NCBI RefSeq assembly: GCF_022458985.1
Contig: NC_061783.1
Location: forward strand, 13,585,913 to 13,649,912
Source: Mugil cephalus
Lineage: Eukaryota; Chordata; Actinopteri; Mugiliformes; Mugilidae
Direction: 5' to 3'
Length of the DNA stretch: 64,000 nt
The translations under genes and the position numbers were made by a program. Shown here piece after piece: positions 1 to 14,400 of the stretch. Every line of letters begins with the position of its first letter. Within the stretch, counting starts at the first letter, position 1. The notes below the pieces were generated by a model, which worked only from the letters and a program-made list of their open reading frames with translations, had not been told where the DNA came from and searched no databases.

Positions 1-1596
<1,596 letters not shown>

Positions 1597-4500
1597 AATC
1601 CGCCGTCCATTGCGGGAAACGCGCCCTCGCATCCTGTAGGATTCCCGGTAACTGTATTGACCACTCCGCAGATAAACAGGTGACTTGTCCGAACTGTTTT
1701 CATTAGTTGGCTCACAGTATCCACATCGGTCCATAAAACACACACATGCCGCTATAGCCGTTACCTCTTTGTGCCTAATGAATACACAATAATGTGTGCT
1801 TGGCATTCCACCCGACTGGGGTCTCTTCACTATTTCGTAAGTGTGCACAAAGTACGCTTAAACAAACAAAGCCTTCCTCTGATCACTGAATGTATGGGAC
1901 ACACTAAGACCCATCAAACCAAACACTTAAGACATATAGATCATTTCTCAAGTCAGACCTGTGCGTTTCTTTAAGGCGTTGTATGTGTTTTCTTGCATGT
2001 AGTATTTAGGCAGCCAGATATTACCAGACAAATGGAGAATAGTGTACGTAACAATGCATTATTAACAGATACAAACCTAAATGTTTTTCGGGTGCATCTG
2101 GAAAGACCTGCAACAGTTCAGAGAAATGAAACGTGTGACGTACGTGTAGCCACTTTGGTTGTATATGGAACTGTCTCAGCGGTGCTCCTCAGTATTTTTG
2201 TTGTACCAAACCTTGGATAAACGGTTTAGATTGGCCTAGCGCGAGCACACGGGGGAGTGGAAAACAGTTTGGATTTATGTCGTTCCCATGCTGGGCCATT
2301 TCTATTCGTGAACCTTTCTAAAATGTTACCACGAGAGCAGGGGTCGCATCAAGTGGACAAAAGATTTCAACCTAATATCGCTAAATGACATCAGGTTTTC
2401 TATAATGGTACAAGCTTGTACTGTTTGTTTTAATGGGAATCCATCCTCAAAAAGCACCAGAATTCCAGTAAGGATTGAAACTCGTGTAGTAATTTGTGGG
2501 TACTTTGCAAAAGCTTGTCAGCAGACGACCGACGGCTCTGACTGCAGCTCAGGTTTTTCAAAAAATCCGATCACAACGTATTTTTTTTTCTTTTCTTTGC
2601 TTTGTGAAGGCGTTTTGGCTGTTTTACGATTCGTCGTTTGCTTGGTGACCATGACACTAGCCGAATGTATATTTTTTTTTCTGTGTGCTATCAACTAAAG
2701 GACCTACAAAGCAACTCTTTTGAACAGCCGAGTTACTCTTGTGATACAGATTGTGTTTGTCATGTGCTTCAGCTAGAGGAGTTCAAAGACGACCGAAAGG
2801 TAGGTGGTGGTCTCAGCAGCGATTGGCCAGAAAACGAATTTGACTTTTTAAAGCTGATTCATCAAGCGTGAGTCATTGTTAGTCGATACAAAACAGGACC
2901 CAGCTCCTGTTGTTTGTTGCTTTTCTGAAGCAGAAGTTGCTTTTTGGCAGAACATGTAATGCAGCTCACACTTCTTACCTGACATTTTTCATACTGTAAA
3001 TGTGATATCTTTATATTGCTCTATGTGTATCTAAAGTGTATTTTAATACATTGTAAAAAAAAAAATGAAGGCGTTACAGTTGTCCCTTTAAAGACCTCAT
3101 GTAAAAGAGGTGAGAGTTAAATTGACGATGCGTGGCTCTGGCTGAATGATGAAGTGTCCGCGGCAAAATTTTGGCAAACGAAAAAGAAGAGATGGAGTAC
3201 GATTAAAGGGGGTCCGTGTACTTTTTGGTATTTCAAGTTTGTTTTTTGGTGCTAAAATTAAAAAAAAGTGCATTGGATTTTCAATTTAAAAAGCAAAAAA
3301 GAAAAAATACATGTATGAAAGATTAAATCAGAAAAAAATGCTATGAGAGTGGACAGGGAATTTGAGAATACAGAATCAAGGTATTATTTCTTGGTTGCTT
3401 TGGATTTAAAAACAAAAGTATTTTCTTTCCAGTTTTCATTTCTGGTTTTAAAAACTGAAATACCAATGAAAATGCACAGACCTTGAAAGCCAGACCAGTT
3501 TTATTACATCTTTTCTCTGAAATCAATGTGCCTTTTATAAAATTGGTAGCTTGCAATTTTCAGACCATTAACAAAATTAAAAAAAAATAAACTATTCCAT
3601 TTATTTTCACTATTTTCATTTAAATGGGGTCTTTAAAGGAAGAATGTCTTTTTTTATTTCGTCTGTCCTTGTAAAGATTGCATACTACCCTGCCATTATG
3701 GTAACTTAAAGAAATAGTTGGAGGTGAGAAGATTGACATCACACACTGGTGGTCTGGTAAATATTAAGCTAACGCTACTTACTGGATAGCTTAGCTTAAA
3801 GACGTGGAAAAAGCTAGCGTAACAAGAGCTATCTGATAAACAGGACCTCTGAAGCTGACTCCATATGTTACATTTATTTAATGTTTTTTGAAGCGTTTTT
3901 TTTTTTTTGCCTTTTCTTGTTCCCAACTTCCTGGAGAGTCTGTTGGTTGCCTAGCAACTGCTCCCAGCTAAAAAAAAATAGTCTGGTCACTTTACGTAAT
4001 ATTTACAGTATGAGAGTGATCAATCTCCTCATTCATCTCAAATTATTTCTTTAAGTTGTGACATGTCATTGGTTTATGAAGGATTTATTAAAATTATACT
4101 ACGTTTGGTATAAATTTACAAACCTGTATAGTTGGCTTGGTACTCAGTTTGCAAAATATGTGTTCAGCAGGAAAATAAAAATATTATGTCCAGTCAAGAA
4201 CCAAGTCAACTCTTAAACTGGAGCCTGGAGATCTTTAATCGTGTGCTTTTGTTTGTTTATTTGTTTGTTTTTTTAGTTTTATTTAGGTGTTTATATGTGA
4301 ACAAGCCATTAATCTCAGTGCGCGCTTCCTACAAATGCCTTTAATTTTTCTCTGTGATCAGTATCAATGATGGATTTTTTTTTTTTTTACTATCCATTTA
4401 TTTTTTACAAAGAAATCAACTTCTGCTTGTTTTGTTTTGGCTTCAATGCATGATGTATCAGTTAAGTTTTTTTTTTTTTATATATATATATGTTTCGTTT

Positions 4501-5159
4501 TCTATACAGTATTGTTTTATAAAAGTGTTCCTGTTTCTATTTTCTATGAACATTTTGTATTCCATGTTTATACTTTTAGTAGATTTTTATGTATATGTAA
4601 TAAACTGGCTGATACAAATGTTTACGACTTTGTTATGTCACTTCTTGTCACTGTACCTAGATATCCAGGACCAAGTAAACGGATAATAGTAATAGTTTAA
4701 TACTGCAAAGTTTAAATGACATGAATAACAAAATAATAATAAAAAATAAAATTAGGTGTTTAGATAGTAAAGAATACAAACTTGGTTCCCTTTTGACACT
4801 ATGGGGTTTGTTTTCAAAAAAATATTCCAATAAATATTCAGTCTTGGAAAACATCTTTCAGTCCATGCTGTAAATGGAAATATGATTTTTCCACGAAAGC
4901 ATGATGCTATTATTTTAGGTGTATAGATTGTAAAAAACATGACATAATATCTGTTTTCAAAAAGTAGAAAAAAAGTAGAAAACAATTCTGTAAAACCAAT
5001 GGGTCAGAGCTAAAAAATTAAATGACGATAAAGTCCCCCATTGTGTATAGTCCTGTAACAAACAAAAAAGACAAGTACTGCTCTTATTAAAATTATGTAT
5101 AACGTTACATTTATTTTATATTACTCTCTTAATATTATTATTTATTATTTTATTTTGTA
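1597..5159 (+). other. 3' untranslated region and intergenic sequence
   Basis: AT-rich sequence after the stop of the coiled-coil gene. Several AATAAA signals occur, for example 3586-3591, 4174-4179 and 4599-4604, and I cannot tell which one ends the transcript. Open frames here are low-complexity Phe/Lys-rich and not credible genes. A fish dispersed repeat lies inside at about 3705-4010. Confidence 0.5.
3705..4010 (+). repeat. Dispersed fish repeat with GTTAGCTTAGC-type core
   Basis: The stretch carries marks of a repeat I recall from many teleost genomes: an AAAGAAATAGTT start, an AGCTTAGCTTAAAGAC core, and a CTTCCTGGAGAGTCTG then GTTGCCTAGCAACTG end. Related cores occur at about 17095-17345 and, inverted, at about 26885-27010. 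Class is unknown to me; it is short, non-coding and MITE- or SINE-like. Confidence 0.5.
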
Positions 5160-5235
5160 TTTCAGTTTCCGGCAGAGAGAGCCGGAAGAGGCGGGGCCTC
5201 AGTTTGCAACGCTTCCCCTGCGTCTTTCATTCAAC
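5160..5235 (+). promoter_or_regulatory. sf3b4: sf3b4 promoter and 5' UTR
   Basis: Just ahead of the sf3b4 start codon lies a GC-rich island in AT-rich surroundings. It contains CCGGAAG (ETS/GABP-like) followed at once by AGGCGGGGC (Sp1-like), at about 5180-5196, with no TATA box. That pattern is usual for housekeeping genes. The transcription start itself cannot be fixed from sequence. Confidence 0.5.
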
Positions 5236-8200
5236 ATGGCAGCGGGACCAATTTCAGAAAGAAACCAAGGTAACTGTGCCATTTAAATCAGCGTTTCAGC
5301 TTTTTATGTCATTCCTTTATAAACCTGTTTGTAATTTGAACTTAAAGCTATTCATATTTGTACGCTGACTGCCGTTGACCACCCGCTTCACCTGTAGTTT
5401 GTGTTAAAACAATGGGCCGATCACATGGAAGTGTTCAACTGTCGTTAGCTTAGCTTGTCGCTAACTTAGCCTTTCATTCAACTTTTTAAAACTTTGGGGT
5501 CTTTACATCCATCCCTCAAAAGAGCAACAATGTAATGTTGATTTTAATCGATTTGGAGTGTGGCTGCTCGTAAATTAAACTCAGGTAAACCCTGTTGGCT
5601 AACGGCTAGGGTTAGCCTAGCAAGCTACAAACTCGGTCGTTGCAGAGTTGGACGAACACGTTAAATTAATAGTTTATGTCTTTCTCATAATACAAATATT
5701 TCGGGTCAGATCCTTTAAGACAGTATGTGACAAGTTGGGAATGGGCAATGCGATTTGTAAATTATACTGTTATTAAATATATAATTGGTAAACAGAAAGC
5801 TAGCTAGTTCACCCTTGTTTACTATGGTATACCCTACCACAGAAGAATATAAAGTCTTATTATTTGGATATAATACTGATTTTATAAGAGGCACTTTAAC
5901 AGCATATCTATATTACAATAACTAGTATTATTATTGTTTTGATACTTGTGTGTTGTGTGTTATGCTGCAATTGGATAAATCAGCTTTATTATTGATCAAT
6001 ATAATTAAATTAGAGAAGCAAACGATGGCAGATATCGTCACATGTTAGTAGATGTGCAAGAGAATGTAAAGCATTAGGGGAGAAATTACTTAAAATAATG
6101 GAAAAACAGGTATTTAACTTTTAATAGTAAGTATATTTTGGTATTTGCAACCATCAGAATTTATTTAATCTCCATTTTCCACTCTGTCCAAAGTTTGATC
6201 TAGTTTGTGCATTTTTAAATGTTTATTTATTTATTTATTTTTTTACAGACGCCACGGTCTACGTTGGTGGTTTGGATGAGAAAGTGTCAGAGCCGTTACT
6301 ATGGGAGCTTTTCCTGCAGGCGGGTCCTGTGGTCAACACACACATGCCCAAAGACAGGGTCACTGGCCAACATCAAGGTGAGTGTCAGATGAGGTTTTTG
6401 GAGAATAAACATTTAGATTTCTTAAGGATCTGCATGTAATGACAGTAACTGTTTTTACTCCTCTCTAAGGTTATGGCTTTGTGGAGTTCCTCAGCGAAGA
6501 GGATGCCGACTACGCCATCAAAATCATGAATATGATAAAACTCTACGGCAAACCGATTAGAGTTAATAAGGCCTCAGCACATAACAAAAACCTGGATGTT
6601 GGTGCGAACATCTTCATTGGTAACCTGGACCCAGAGATTGATGAGAAGCTCCTATATGACACATTTAGCGCCTTTGGTGTGATCCTCCAGACGCCGAAGA
6701 TCATGAGAGACCCAGACACCGGCAACTCCAAGGGTTACGCTTTCATCAACTTCGCCAGCTTCGACGCGTCGGACGCCGCCATCGAGGCCATGAACGGCCA
6801 GTACCTCTGCAACAGGCCCATCACGGTGTCGTACGCCTTCAAGAAGGATTCAAAAGGAGAACGCCACGGCTCGGCCGCAGAGCGACTCCTGGCTGCACAA
6901 AACCCCCTCTCCCAGGCAGACAGGCCGCATCAGCTGTTTGCAGATGCTCCTCCACCACCCAGCGCTCCCACACCAGTCCTCACCACACTTGGAGCTGGAA
7001 TGGCCATACCAGGTTTGACCATTTTTCCAATCCTTATTGCAATGTGTTTCAGAAAACTTCAACCACATATCACCGACCGATGTAGAAAGATCTTGTTACC
7101 ATTAATAACAAGAAAATAGTTGATGATTTCAAGCTACATTCTCACGGTGTATTCTAGGGTATACGTGTGGTTTGACCCAGAAACAAACTGTTTATCATTC
7201 GTCCATCTCACTGGTCAGATACCCTCCATCCATGCACCACTAATACAGACAGAAATGTGCCAAATGGTATTCTTATGCTTCATATATATCAAGTATGTTT
7301 TTTTTTTCTGTTTTACATTATGCTTAAAAGGTAGTGATGGTTTGTCGGGCTGTAAGTGTAGATGACACGCTATATACTGTCGATCATCTTATTGTGTGTT
7401 GAAACAGACAAACTTTGCTCCTGATGTCATTTTCTGTTTGCAATCTTGGTTTCTGCTTCTTACAGTGTCTGATTTCTGGTTATAGCTTGAGTAGTTGAAT
7501 GTGGTGGCTGCCAGGAATGCAGATATTTTTCTTTTAACGCAGACATTAAATTGCCTCTGTTAGCAGCAGGTGATAATGAGGTCGTTTACATTTGATCTTT
7601 GAATAAAGTCAACAGGACACTTGAGCTGTCACTCTTGAATGAAATGCTCCATAGGTCTAATATTGGATGCAATTAGTTGACTGTTCAACTACATCATGAG
7701 TCAGATTTGACCTTTTATACCAATACAATATGAAATGGTAATGCGTGATTGTAAATAAACGCTGTGTCTGTGCAGGCATGCCCCCTCCTGGTGCTTTCCC
7801 CCCTGTTCCTCCTCCCGGGTCCATGCCTCCATCGATGCCCCCTTCTATGGGCATGCCTCCATCAGCAGGGACACCAGGCCAACAACCTGGTGGTGGACCT
7901 CCACCCGTGCCTCCTCCATTCCCCCCTGGCAACATGCATCCAGGTAAGTCTTTGATCAACAGTGGCTGAAAGTTTTGATATAATGTCGGAAGTTTTACTC
8001 AAAAATTGGGAAAGGAGGGAAGGAAGGTGACGTTTGTCATTATTTCCTGTCACCTTTCTACTTTGGCTTTGAAATAAATAAATCACATCCTTTATTTCCA
8101 TAACACAGGTATGCCTCAGATACCCATGCCGCCTCCTGCTCCTCCTGGCATGGTGCCTCCACCTCCTGCTCCACCAGGGTCGAGCCAACGTGCCCCACCG

Positions 8201-9295
8201 CCCCCCGGCATGCCCCCGCCCCCACCTATGGGCATGCCTCCCAGAGCACCGTATGGACCTCCCATGGGTAAGAACAGTGACATCTCATCAAATCTTTGTT
8301 GTCAAAAGACAGAAAATCCTAAACCAGATGTAGTTATGTCAGCAATGTGAATTCAAATAAAAAAAATTCATCTTGCTTTAAAGACTAAGCTCTTGACCTG
8401 TAAGATTATTTGATTTCAGAGTGTTGGAGAGCTAATAGTGCATTTGTACACATTTTAGTCATGTGAAGCCTATGGGAAAAAAATGTTTCGTACTACAGTC
8501 AGTGTTTGCACATTTACACATTTTCTGTGTTTGCAACCCTGGAAACTTACTAAGAGGCACGACTCTCGAGGGTGTCGTATTTGCATCACAGCGTAATCTT
8601 CTGAAGTGTGGCTTTCACCGCTGTTACAAAAACATCACGGGCTGGATACACAATTCTCCAAGCAGGGCTGACACGGAGAACTTAATAAACTCTGATCACC
8701 AGAGAGTCATTTACTTGAGATATGAGATGGAGACAGAAAAGTGGGCCTGGTGTGACAAATCCTCCTTGTTTATTGCAGATAATGACTCTCACATCAGGGC
8801 TCAACTTCATGCCCCCTGATGGTTTGTAATCGTTGTTTGTTGCAGAAAAAAATTACAATCATCACAGAGTTTTTGGTATTTAATCAAAAAAGGTTTTGTA
8901 GAAGGCTTTGGTGGGTGATTTTCAGAGACGGTGTCTTTTTGCCTGAAGCACTTCTCTTCCTCAGTGGTCGTCCTCTCGTCTATGTAGCAAGTGTTGATTT
9001 AGACAAGTGCAGAAAGGGCAAATAAATCTGGTTTGACATTAACTGTGTAATACTAGTTTTGAACATCTTCCGTTCACAGAATATTTTTTCGCCAGACTCT
9101 GACTCCTCTCTTTCTCCCTCAGGTCACCCCGTTCCTCCGGGTATGAGAGGGCCTCCTCCTCCCATGCCTCCACCCGGCTACGGCGCCGGTCCTCCTCGTC
9201 CACCTCCCTTCGGCTTCCAGAGAGGACCCCCAATGCCTCCAAGGCCCCCAGGTGCCCCTCCACGTGTTCCCATGAGAGCGCCGATGCCGCCGTAA
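5236..9295 (+). CDS. sf3b4: Splicing factor 3B subunit 4 (SF3b49/SAP49)
   Basis: Six coding exons: 5236-5269, 6249-6377, 6470-7012, 7776-7943, 8109-8267 and 9123-9295. All junctions are GT/AG and the phases join to 401 residues (human about 424). The protein is a core part of the U2 snRNP SF3b complex; in the family it binds SF3B2 (SAP145) and contacts pre-mRNA near the branch site in the nucleus. Two RRMs are plain. RRM1, about residues 13-91, has RNP2 VYVGGL and RNP1 [11 protein letters not shown]2, about 100-179, has RNP2 IFIGNL and RNP1 KGYAFINF. From about residue 205 the chain is Pro/Gly/Met-rich to the end, spread over exons 3-6. The start is the first ATG of the island transcript ([11 protein letters not shown]), matching the family N-terminus. 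The reading frame is intact. Confidence 0.97.
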
Positions 9296-9466
9296 TCCAC
9301 GCCAGCCTGGAGAACCCAAGCGCTGATTTTCTTTTTTTCTTTTTTTCCTTTTTTTTTTTTAAAAAAACCTCCTCAGATACCCTCATGTTTGTAATCGTGA
9401 GAATAATTTAACCATCTGTTTGTATTGTTCTTTTTTTGTCACTGTACAGATGAACCAAGTTTGACA

Positions 9467-9472
9467 AATAAA
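9467..9472 (+). terminator. sf3b4: Polyadenylation signal of sf3b4
   Basis: AATAAA about 170 bases after the sf3b4 stop, followed by a T-rich and then GT-containing stretch. It gives a compact 3' UTR. Confidence 0.7.
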
Positions 9473-9694
9473 ATTTTTAGTACAAGCTCTGGATGTTCCT
9501 TTGAATCACCCCTAATTGTTTGAATGATCATGTTAAATTTGGGGAAAAAGGTGGATTCAGAGGGGCCGTCTTTAGGGCAATCACAGACCGATCACACAAC
9601 TAATGTATTCTCAGTTGCAATTAGTATAGGTGACTGTTTTACTGGAGACACTTAACATGTCACAGACATAATGTGATCCACACAGGCTTTTTCC

Positions 9695-9834
9695 AATGAA
9701 TCATTCCACAGATACTTGATCAGTTCGGGATCTGGTGAATTTGGAGGCCAGGTCAACACCTTGCGCTGTTGTTCATGTTTTTTTGTTTTGTTTCAAAGTC
9801 GTATTTCTGCGTGTGTCAGGCTGTGTCCTGAGCT
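9695..9834 (+). repeat. Tc1-related non-autonomous fragment, copy 1
   Basis: Contains the blocks ATACTTGATCAG, GAATTTGGAGGCCAGGTC and AACACCT, shared with copies at 12.1, 13.8 and 58.4 kb, followed by a diverged GTGTCAGGCTG block. The block text matches my memory of a widespread fish Tc1/mariner element. This copy is a fragment with no clear ends. Confidence 0.55.
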
Positions 9835-10299
9835 GTAGCGTGTTACATTTCGCTACATTAGCTGTAGGCTACACCATTTATTTTTATTTTTATTATCATT
9901 TCTCCAAAGAGAAATTAGATGTGATTGAGTTAAATGTTTGTGACATCGCGCTGTCTTCTCAGGATCGAGTCTGGATGCAGTCAGAGGGGATATCAAGAAT
10001 ATCTTAAGTGGTCGGCATGGCAACAGGAGTCAGGTGTGCTCGCACGTGTGAGTTGTCCGCGCGCACGGTTTGATTTCTCATGCGCGCAGTCATGAATGTG
10101 TAAAAAGCAGATGGCTGATAATAATGTGTTTCATACGGGGAGGGGGTGGGAAAACCCTTAATTAACACGCGCAAAGCTTCAGATTTGGGCTTTAAATGAA
10201 TTGGGTGAAGGCGCAACAGCGTAGATCTTGAAACAAATTGTGCGCCAAATTAAAAAAAACCCTCTCCATTTTTCAAGGCGTTTAATGTGCGCTCGTGAT

Positions 10300-10537
10300 T
10301 TTTTTTTTTTTTTTTTTGCGTGGGGGAGGGGACTCCTGCGCATCACCGTGAGTGTGTGTGGACGTCGTGGGCTTCTCTCCTTCAAACCGCACAGCATCAT
10401 CATCATCACTCGCTTCACAGCAACAGCCTCGTACGCATCCACATCCTCCTCCTCCTCCTTCTCCTCCTCCTCCTCCACATCCTCATCAGCACCATCTCCG
10501 CGGCTGAAGAGGGACAGCTCGCATCGCCGGATTTGAG
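10300..10537 (+). promoter_or_regulatory. sv2a: Probable sv2a promoter and non-coding first exon
   Basis: A CpG-containing stretch with a long CTC-rich tract ends at a good donor, TTTGAG|GTGAGA, with GT at 10538-10539. The next acceptor in the same orientation that fits is CTCCTCAG at 14820-14827, leading into the exon with the sv2a start codon. I infer a 5' UTR exon ending at 10537 and a 4.3 kb first intron. The start site is not visible; open frames across the CTC tract are low complexity. Confidence 0.5.
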
Positions 10538-11501
10538 GTGAGAGCAAATTGGGGAATAATTAGCTGTCCGCCTCTGAGATGGAGCTTTTTTTTATTTGAT
10601 TTCGTTCATTCGCTTTTCTTTATCATGATGATTTTTATTGCATTAAGGCGTGATGTGAAGGAGACGATGGGCGTGTTCTCCAACCGTTCGCTTCACGCAG
10701 ATCGATTTTGTGAATCGAGACGCGGGCCTGTGATCTAATGCGCGTCGTGACAAAACTGCGATGGGGGATTTCGAAGATTGAGCCCAGATGTTACCAACCA
10801 ATCGTGCCGGGGTTTGTGACAGATCTACGTCTTAATCCTGTATCCATAGGCTGTGTAAATTGGCCTGTTAGCGACACGGCCTTTTTCACCCCCCTCTTGT
10901 ATGAAGACACTGCTGAGTGGAGGCTGTAATTCGCCACATCTTTGAATGAGGAATCAGCCTCATTGAATTCACATTGTGGCTGCTGCTCCATTTCACCTTT
11001 AGCCAACGCTTAAACAAGAAGCCAGACACCACTGCATATATATAATATAGGAAACTTGGAGACATAGTGGGTCTGCAGCCAGATTTTTTTTATTTTTTAT
11101 TTTTTTCAAAGAGAGGGGGGGGGGGGGTCGTTGACTGTCGTTGGTGCAATTGCATAGAAATCTCCCAAAGCTTTAATAATAAGCTTAAATGTGATGTGAT
11201 GACAATCTAAATATCCTCCGTGGCGCTGGTTGATAATTGAAAGAAGGGGAAAAAAATAATTAGAAGATTTTTTTTCTTGTGGGCAGGGAGCAATAAAATC
11301 CACCCTCCTCATCCTCAGGCCTTCCTCCTCTTCTCTCTCTGTCTCACCCCTCTCTCTCTCCCATGGACTAGCAGGGCTGTGTGTTGGAGGCTGTGTTAGA
11401 GCCGCAGAGGGGTTGTCAACTTGACAACAGTGCGGAGATGAGAAAAGTGGCCTTAGAGCCTCAGTGTTTTGCATTTACCCTTTAGGTTCATTACAGGAAA
11501 C

Positions 11502-11550
<49 letters not shown>
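11502..11550 (+). repeat. (ATCT)n microsatellite
   Basis: About twelve uninterrupted tetranucleotide units inside the inferred first intron of sv2a. Such a clean run is likely length-polymorphic. Confidence 0.95.
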
Positions 11551-12092
11551 CAGGGCTACACTCTTACACTATGGCTTCGCAAACATTTTCAGATGAGTTC
11601 CTCCTCCTCAGTAGCAACAATAATTCAGTTTAGCCTGCTACAGTTTCAAGAGGCACGCTGGCTGTCACCGTCACGACTTTACTTGGGTAAAGACGCTCAT
11701 TATTTGCAGGACGAAGGCCTCTCTGCGACCCGACGAGGGGTCCGACCGGGTAGAATGAGTGACATCACCTGTGGTTGTGGAAGAGATTCTAAAATTTGGT
11801 TTGTTGTTTGTGAATACGCCGTCGCGCGGGCCCTTGTGCCAGTGTTTGCACTGTAAGGAGTAAAGATGTCAGGCCTGTGAGTGCTTCGCTACAAGATATT
11901 ATTAGGTTAGAGTCCTACAGTTTAGCCTGGCCGACCAGGCCCGGTGGGGATGCTTAGATCTGTGCCAGTAAATCTGCTCATCATGCTGACAGTGAAGGAT
12001 CTGCTGCTTGAAATCATTTTCTGAATGAAAATTAACGTAAACAAATGTGTTATGCGCTGGACACAGTATGCAAAAAGAGAATTATTTATATG

Positions 12093-12455
12093 CACCGATC
12101 AAGCATAACACTATGACCACCCACCTAATATTGTGTAGCTCTCCCTTGTGCCTCCAAAACAGTTGTGACTCATCAACCCACAGATATTTTATCAGTTTGC
12201 GATCTAGTGAATTTGGAGGCCAGGTCAACACCTAGTAGTGTTCTTCATGTTTATTTTTGTTGTGCGTGTCTGTGTCAGGCTGCATCCTGCTGGGGATGAC
12301 CACTGCTATCAAGGAGTGTCATTGCTATGGGGTCAGGGTGTCTGGTCTGGTCTGGTCTAGGTGGGTGCTACATGTCTAAGTAACGTCCACACTGATGCCG
12401 GGTCCAGAACTTTCCCAGCAGAAGATTGAGTTGTCACATGAGGATCATATGCTGC
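12093..12455 (+). mobile_element. Tc1-related non-autonomous element, copy 2
   Basis: Starts with CACCGATCAAGCATAACA, a diverged form of the CACCGATCAGGCATAACA end I recall for a fish Tc1/mariner family. It continues through TCTCCCTTGTGCCTCCAAAA, GAATTTGGAGGCCAGGTC and AACATCCACA-type blocks. It is much shorter than a full element and has no transposase frame. It carries three TCTGG units at 12341-12355. Confidence 0.6.
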
Positions 12456-13795
12456 AGCATGCAAAGATTTTTGTCAAAAAACCTTTAATGTGATTTAGAT
12501 TTGTGTGTTGTAGCAGGGCTCACAATGTCCGTAGCGCGTGCATTTTATCTTTAGGCTCAGATCTATTGTTGCCTTCACCCAGATGTATTTACATATCCTT
12601 GTTTTATGAAATCATGGGAATGCAGCTCAAAACTGAGACCCTCACGTAGGGAGGTGCAGGCCTGTGTCCTCAGTCTTTCATTAAATCCTGTGTCAGACTG
12701 TGTCTGTACTGTACCCCTGAACTACATTTAAAGCTCCGTCAGGCCCATTATTACCTGTCAGACCTTGTTTTTGAAACCGGGTTGGGAGGGCACATTGTGG
12801 CGGTGTCTCATCATTGTCTGTCTGTCTTTCGCTGCGCCGCAGATTCAAAGTGACATGTTTTTTTTAGTTTTTTTTTTTTTATTGTGCTGCGACCCGAGGC
12901 GAAGCGTGTTAATACAGAACCGTATGGATGAGGGTATTCTTGTGTATGAGCAGGACAAGCTGGTACGTTTAAAAATGGTCTTTGAGTAACTTGTTTTTCA
13001 AAAGGAGACAAGCGAAATCGATGTCACAGCGTCCCTTTCGCAGTTTCAGGCCTAATTTGCTTTAGCGCAGAGCTCTCCTAAATCAGCAGTTGTTTTTCAA
13101 TTAGGCGCCATTTAGAGCTTTGTGTGATTTGTCAGCTTCATTATGTTGTTGTCAGATCTGACATTTAATCATTATTAAATAATTCTACAAGCCGTCTTTG
13201 AGTTATATATTGAAAACTGATTTATTTAGGGATGTTACAAGACGACCGCATACATGTAATTTTTATTATTATTTTATATTTTTTATTCCACACTCGTGTC
13301 TGATTCGGTCATGGTAACACAGTGGAGCCTTTCACCATGCACAGAGGGACTCGGGGCATTTCTGCACCATCCATTAGAAATCGCTCACTGTTCGGGGCTC
13401 GATGTCTCGCCCTGTAATTACCGCTCAGGCCAGCCTGTGACTCAGCAGAACAACACACGCTGAGCCAATATGGAAAAGCAACAGGTGTAATCTCAAAAAG
13501 ACACCATGAAAGGGATGATTAGTTCAAACAAAATAAAATGTGCCTCAGTAAGGGACATGCAGGGATTATGAGGCACATGCTGTACATGTAAAAAAACACT
13601 GCAGCAATCGTTGCACTTTTGCATATGTTTGTATTTGTACTGTAAATTGATCAGTAGAGTAATATTTGGAGATTGAAAGCAGGACTGTAGAAATCACATG
13701 AAAATTCAGTGTTTATTTAATGTAGTTAGACATCCCATGTGGGCTTTACATTATTTTTTCGTGCTTAAATATATGTTTTTTGCTAACATATATAT

Positions 13796-14148
13796 GTTGT
13801 TAATGGGGGGTCTTTGGGTCCTATGGGTTGAGGGGAGGGGCCTCTGTGGATCATCCCACAGATACTTGATCAGCTTGGGATCCAGTGGAGGTTAGGTCAA
13901 CACCTCGTGATGTTTTTCATGTTTTTGAAAGGGCTGCATCCTGCTGGGGATGGCTGATGTCACCCCATAGCAATGACTGCTGCTGTTGCTAAAGGGTCGG
14001 GGTGTCTGGTCTGGTCTGGTCTGGTCTGGTCTGGTCTGGTCTGGTCTACGTGGGTGACACATATTTAAGTAACATCCACATGATGGTCAAGATGGTCAGT
14101 GTTATTTACTTCTCTCAGTGGTCATAATGTTGTGCCTGATCGGTGTAC
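13796..14148 (+). mobile_element. Tc1-related non-autonomous element, copy 3, with (TCTGG)8
   Basis: Shares GGATCATCCCACAGATAC, GGTCAACACCT and GTGGTCATAATGTT blocks with the other copies and ends CCTGATCGGTGTA, which is the inverse of the CACCGATC start seen in copy 2. Eight perfect TCTGG units occupy 14005-14044. The left end is missing or too diverged to place. Confidence 0.6.
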
Positions 14149-14235
14149 GAGCCATAAATGAACACAAACCACCTAATGTTTTTGCCTTTTCTTGTCGCGC
14201 TAAAATAAAATTGTACTCCCTTTACATATTTATTT

Positions 14236-14400
14236 TATTTCAGAAAGGACAATGCACATGAATTAACACAAGCGCTTGCATCGACCATGTAAATGTTTCA
14301 TAATTAGCCTTACAAAGTAACTGTAAGACAGTACCTGCCAGGCATGAATAACATAATATACATGTAATTGTTGCATATTTTTTCCATCCATTTTTTCTAC
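14236..14400 (+). repeat. Dispersed repeat with GGACAATGCACAT block
   Basis: The block GGACAATGCACAT followed by AT-rich sequence and a GTAAATG block recurs at 46.78 kb and, more diverged, at 51.18 kb, all in the same orientation. No coding capacity. Class not assigned. Confidence 0.45.

Noticed and set aside
4354-4700. Overlapping Phe/Leu/Tyr-rich frames resembling membrane segments
   Set aside because: They come from T-runs in AT-rich DNA; no gene structure around them.
7657-8188. Minus-strand Gly/Arg-rich frames and alternate plus frame at 7764
   Set aside because: Shadows of the Pro/Met-rich repeats in sf3b4 exons 4 and 5.
10228-10547. Ser- and His-rich frames and a Glu-rich minus frame
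   Set aside because: Translation of the CTC/CAT simple repeat in the inferred sv2a leader.
11502-11550. CRISPR-like regular repeat
   Set aside because: It is a plain tetranucleotide run without spacers, and the genome is vertebrate.
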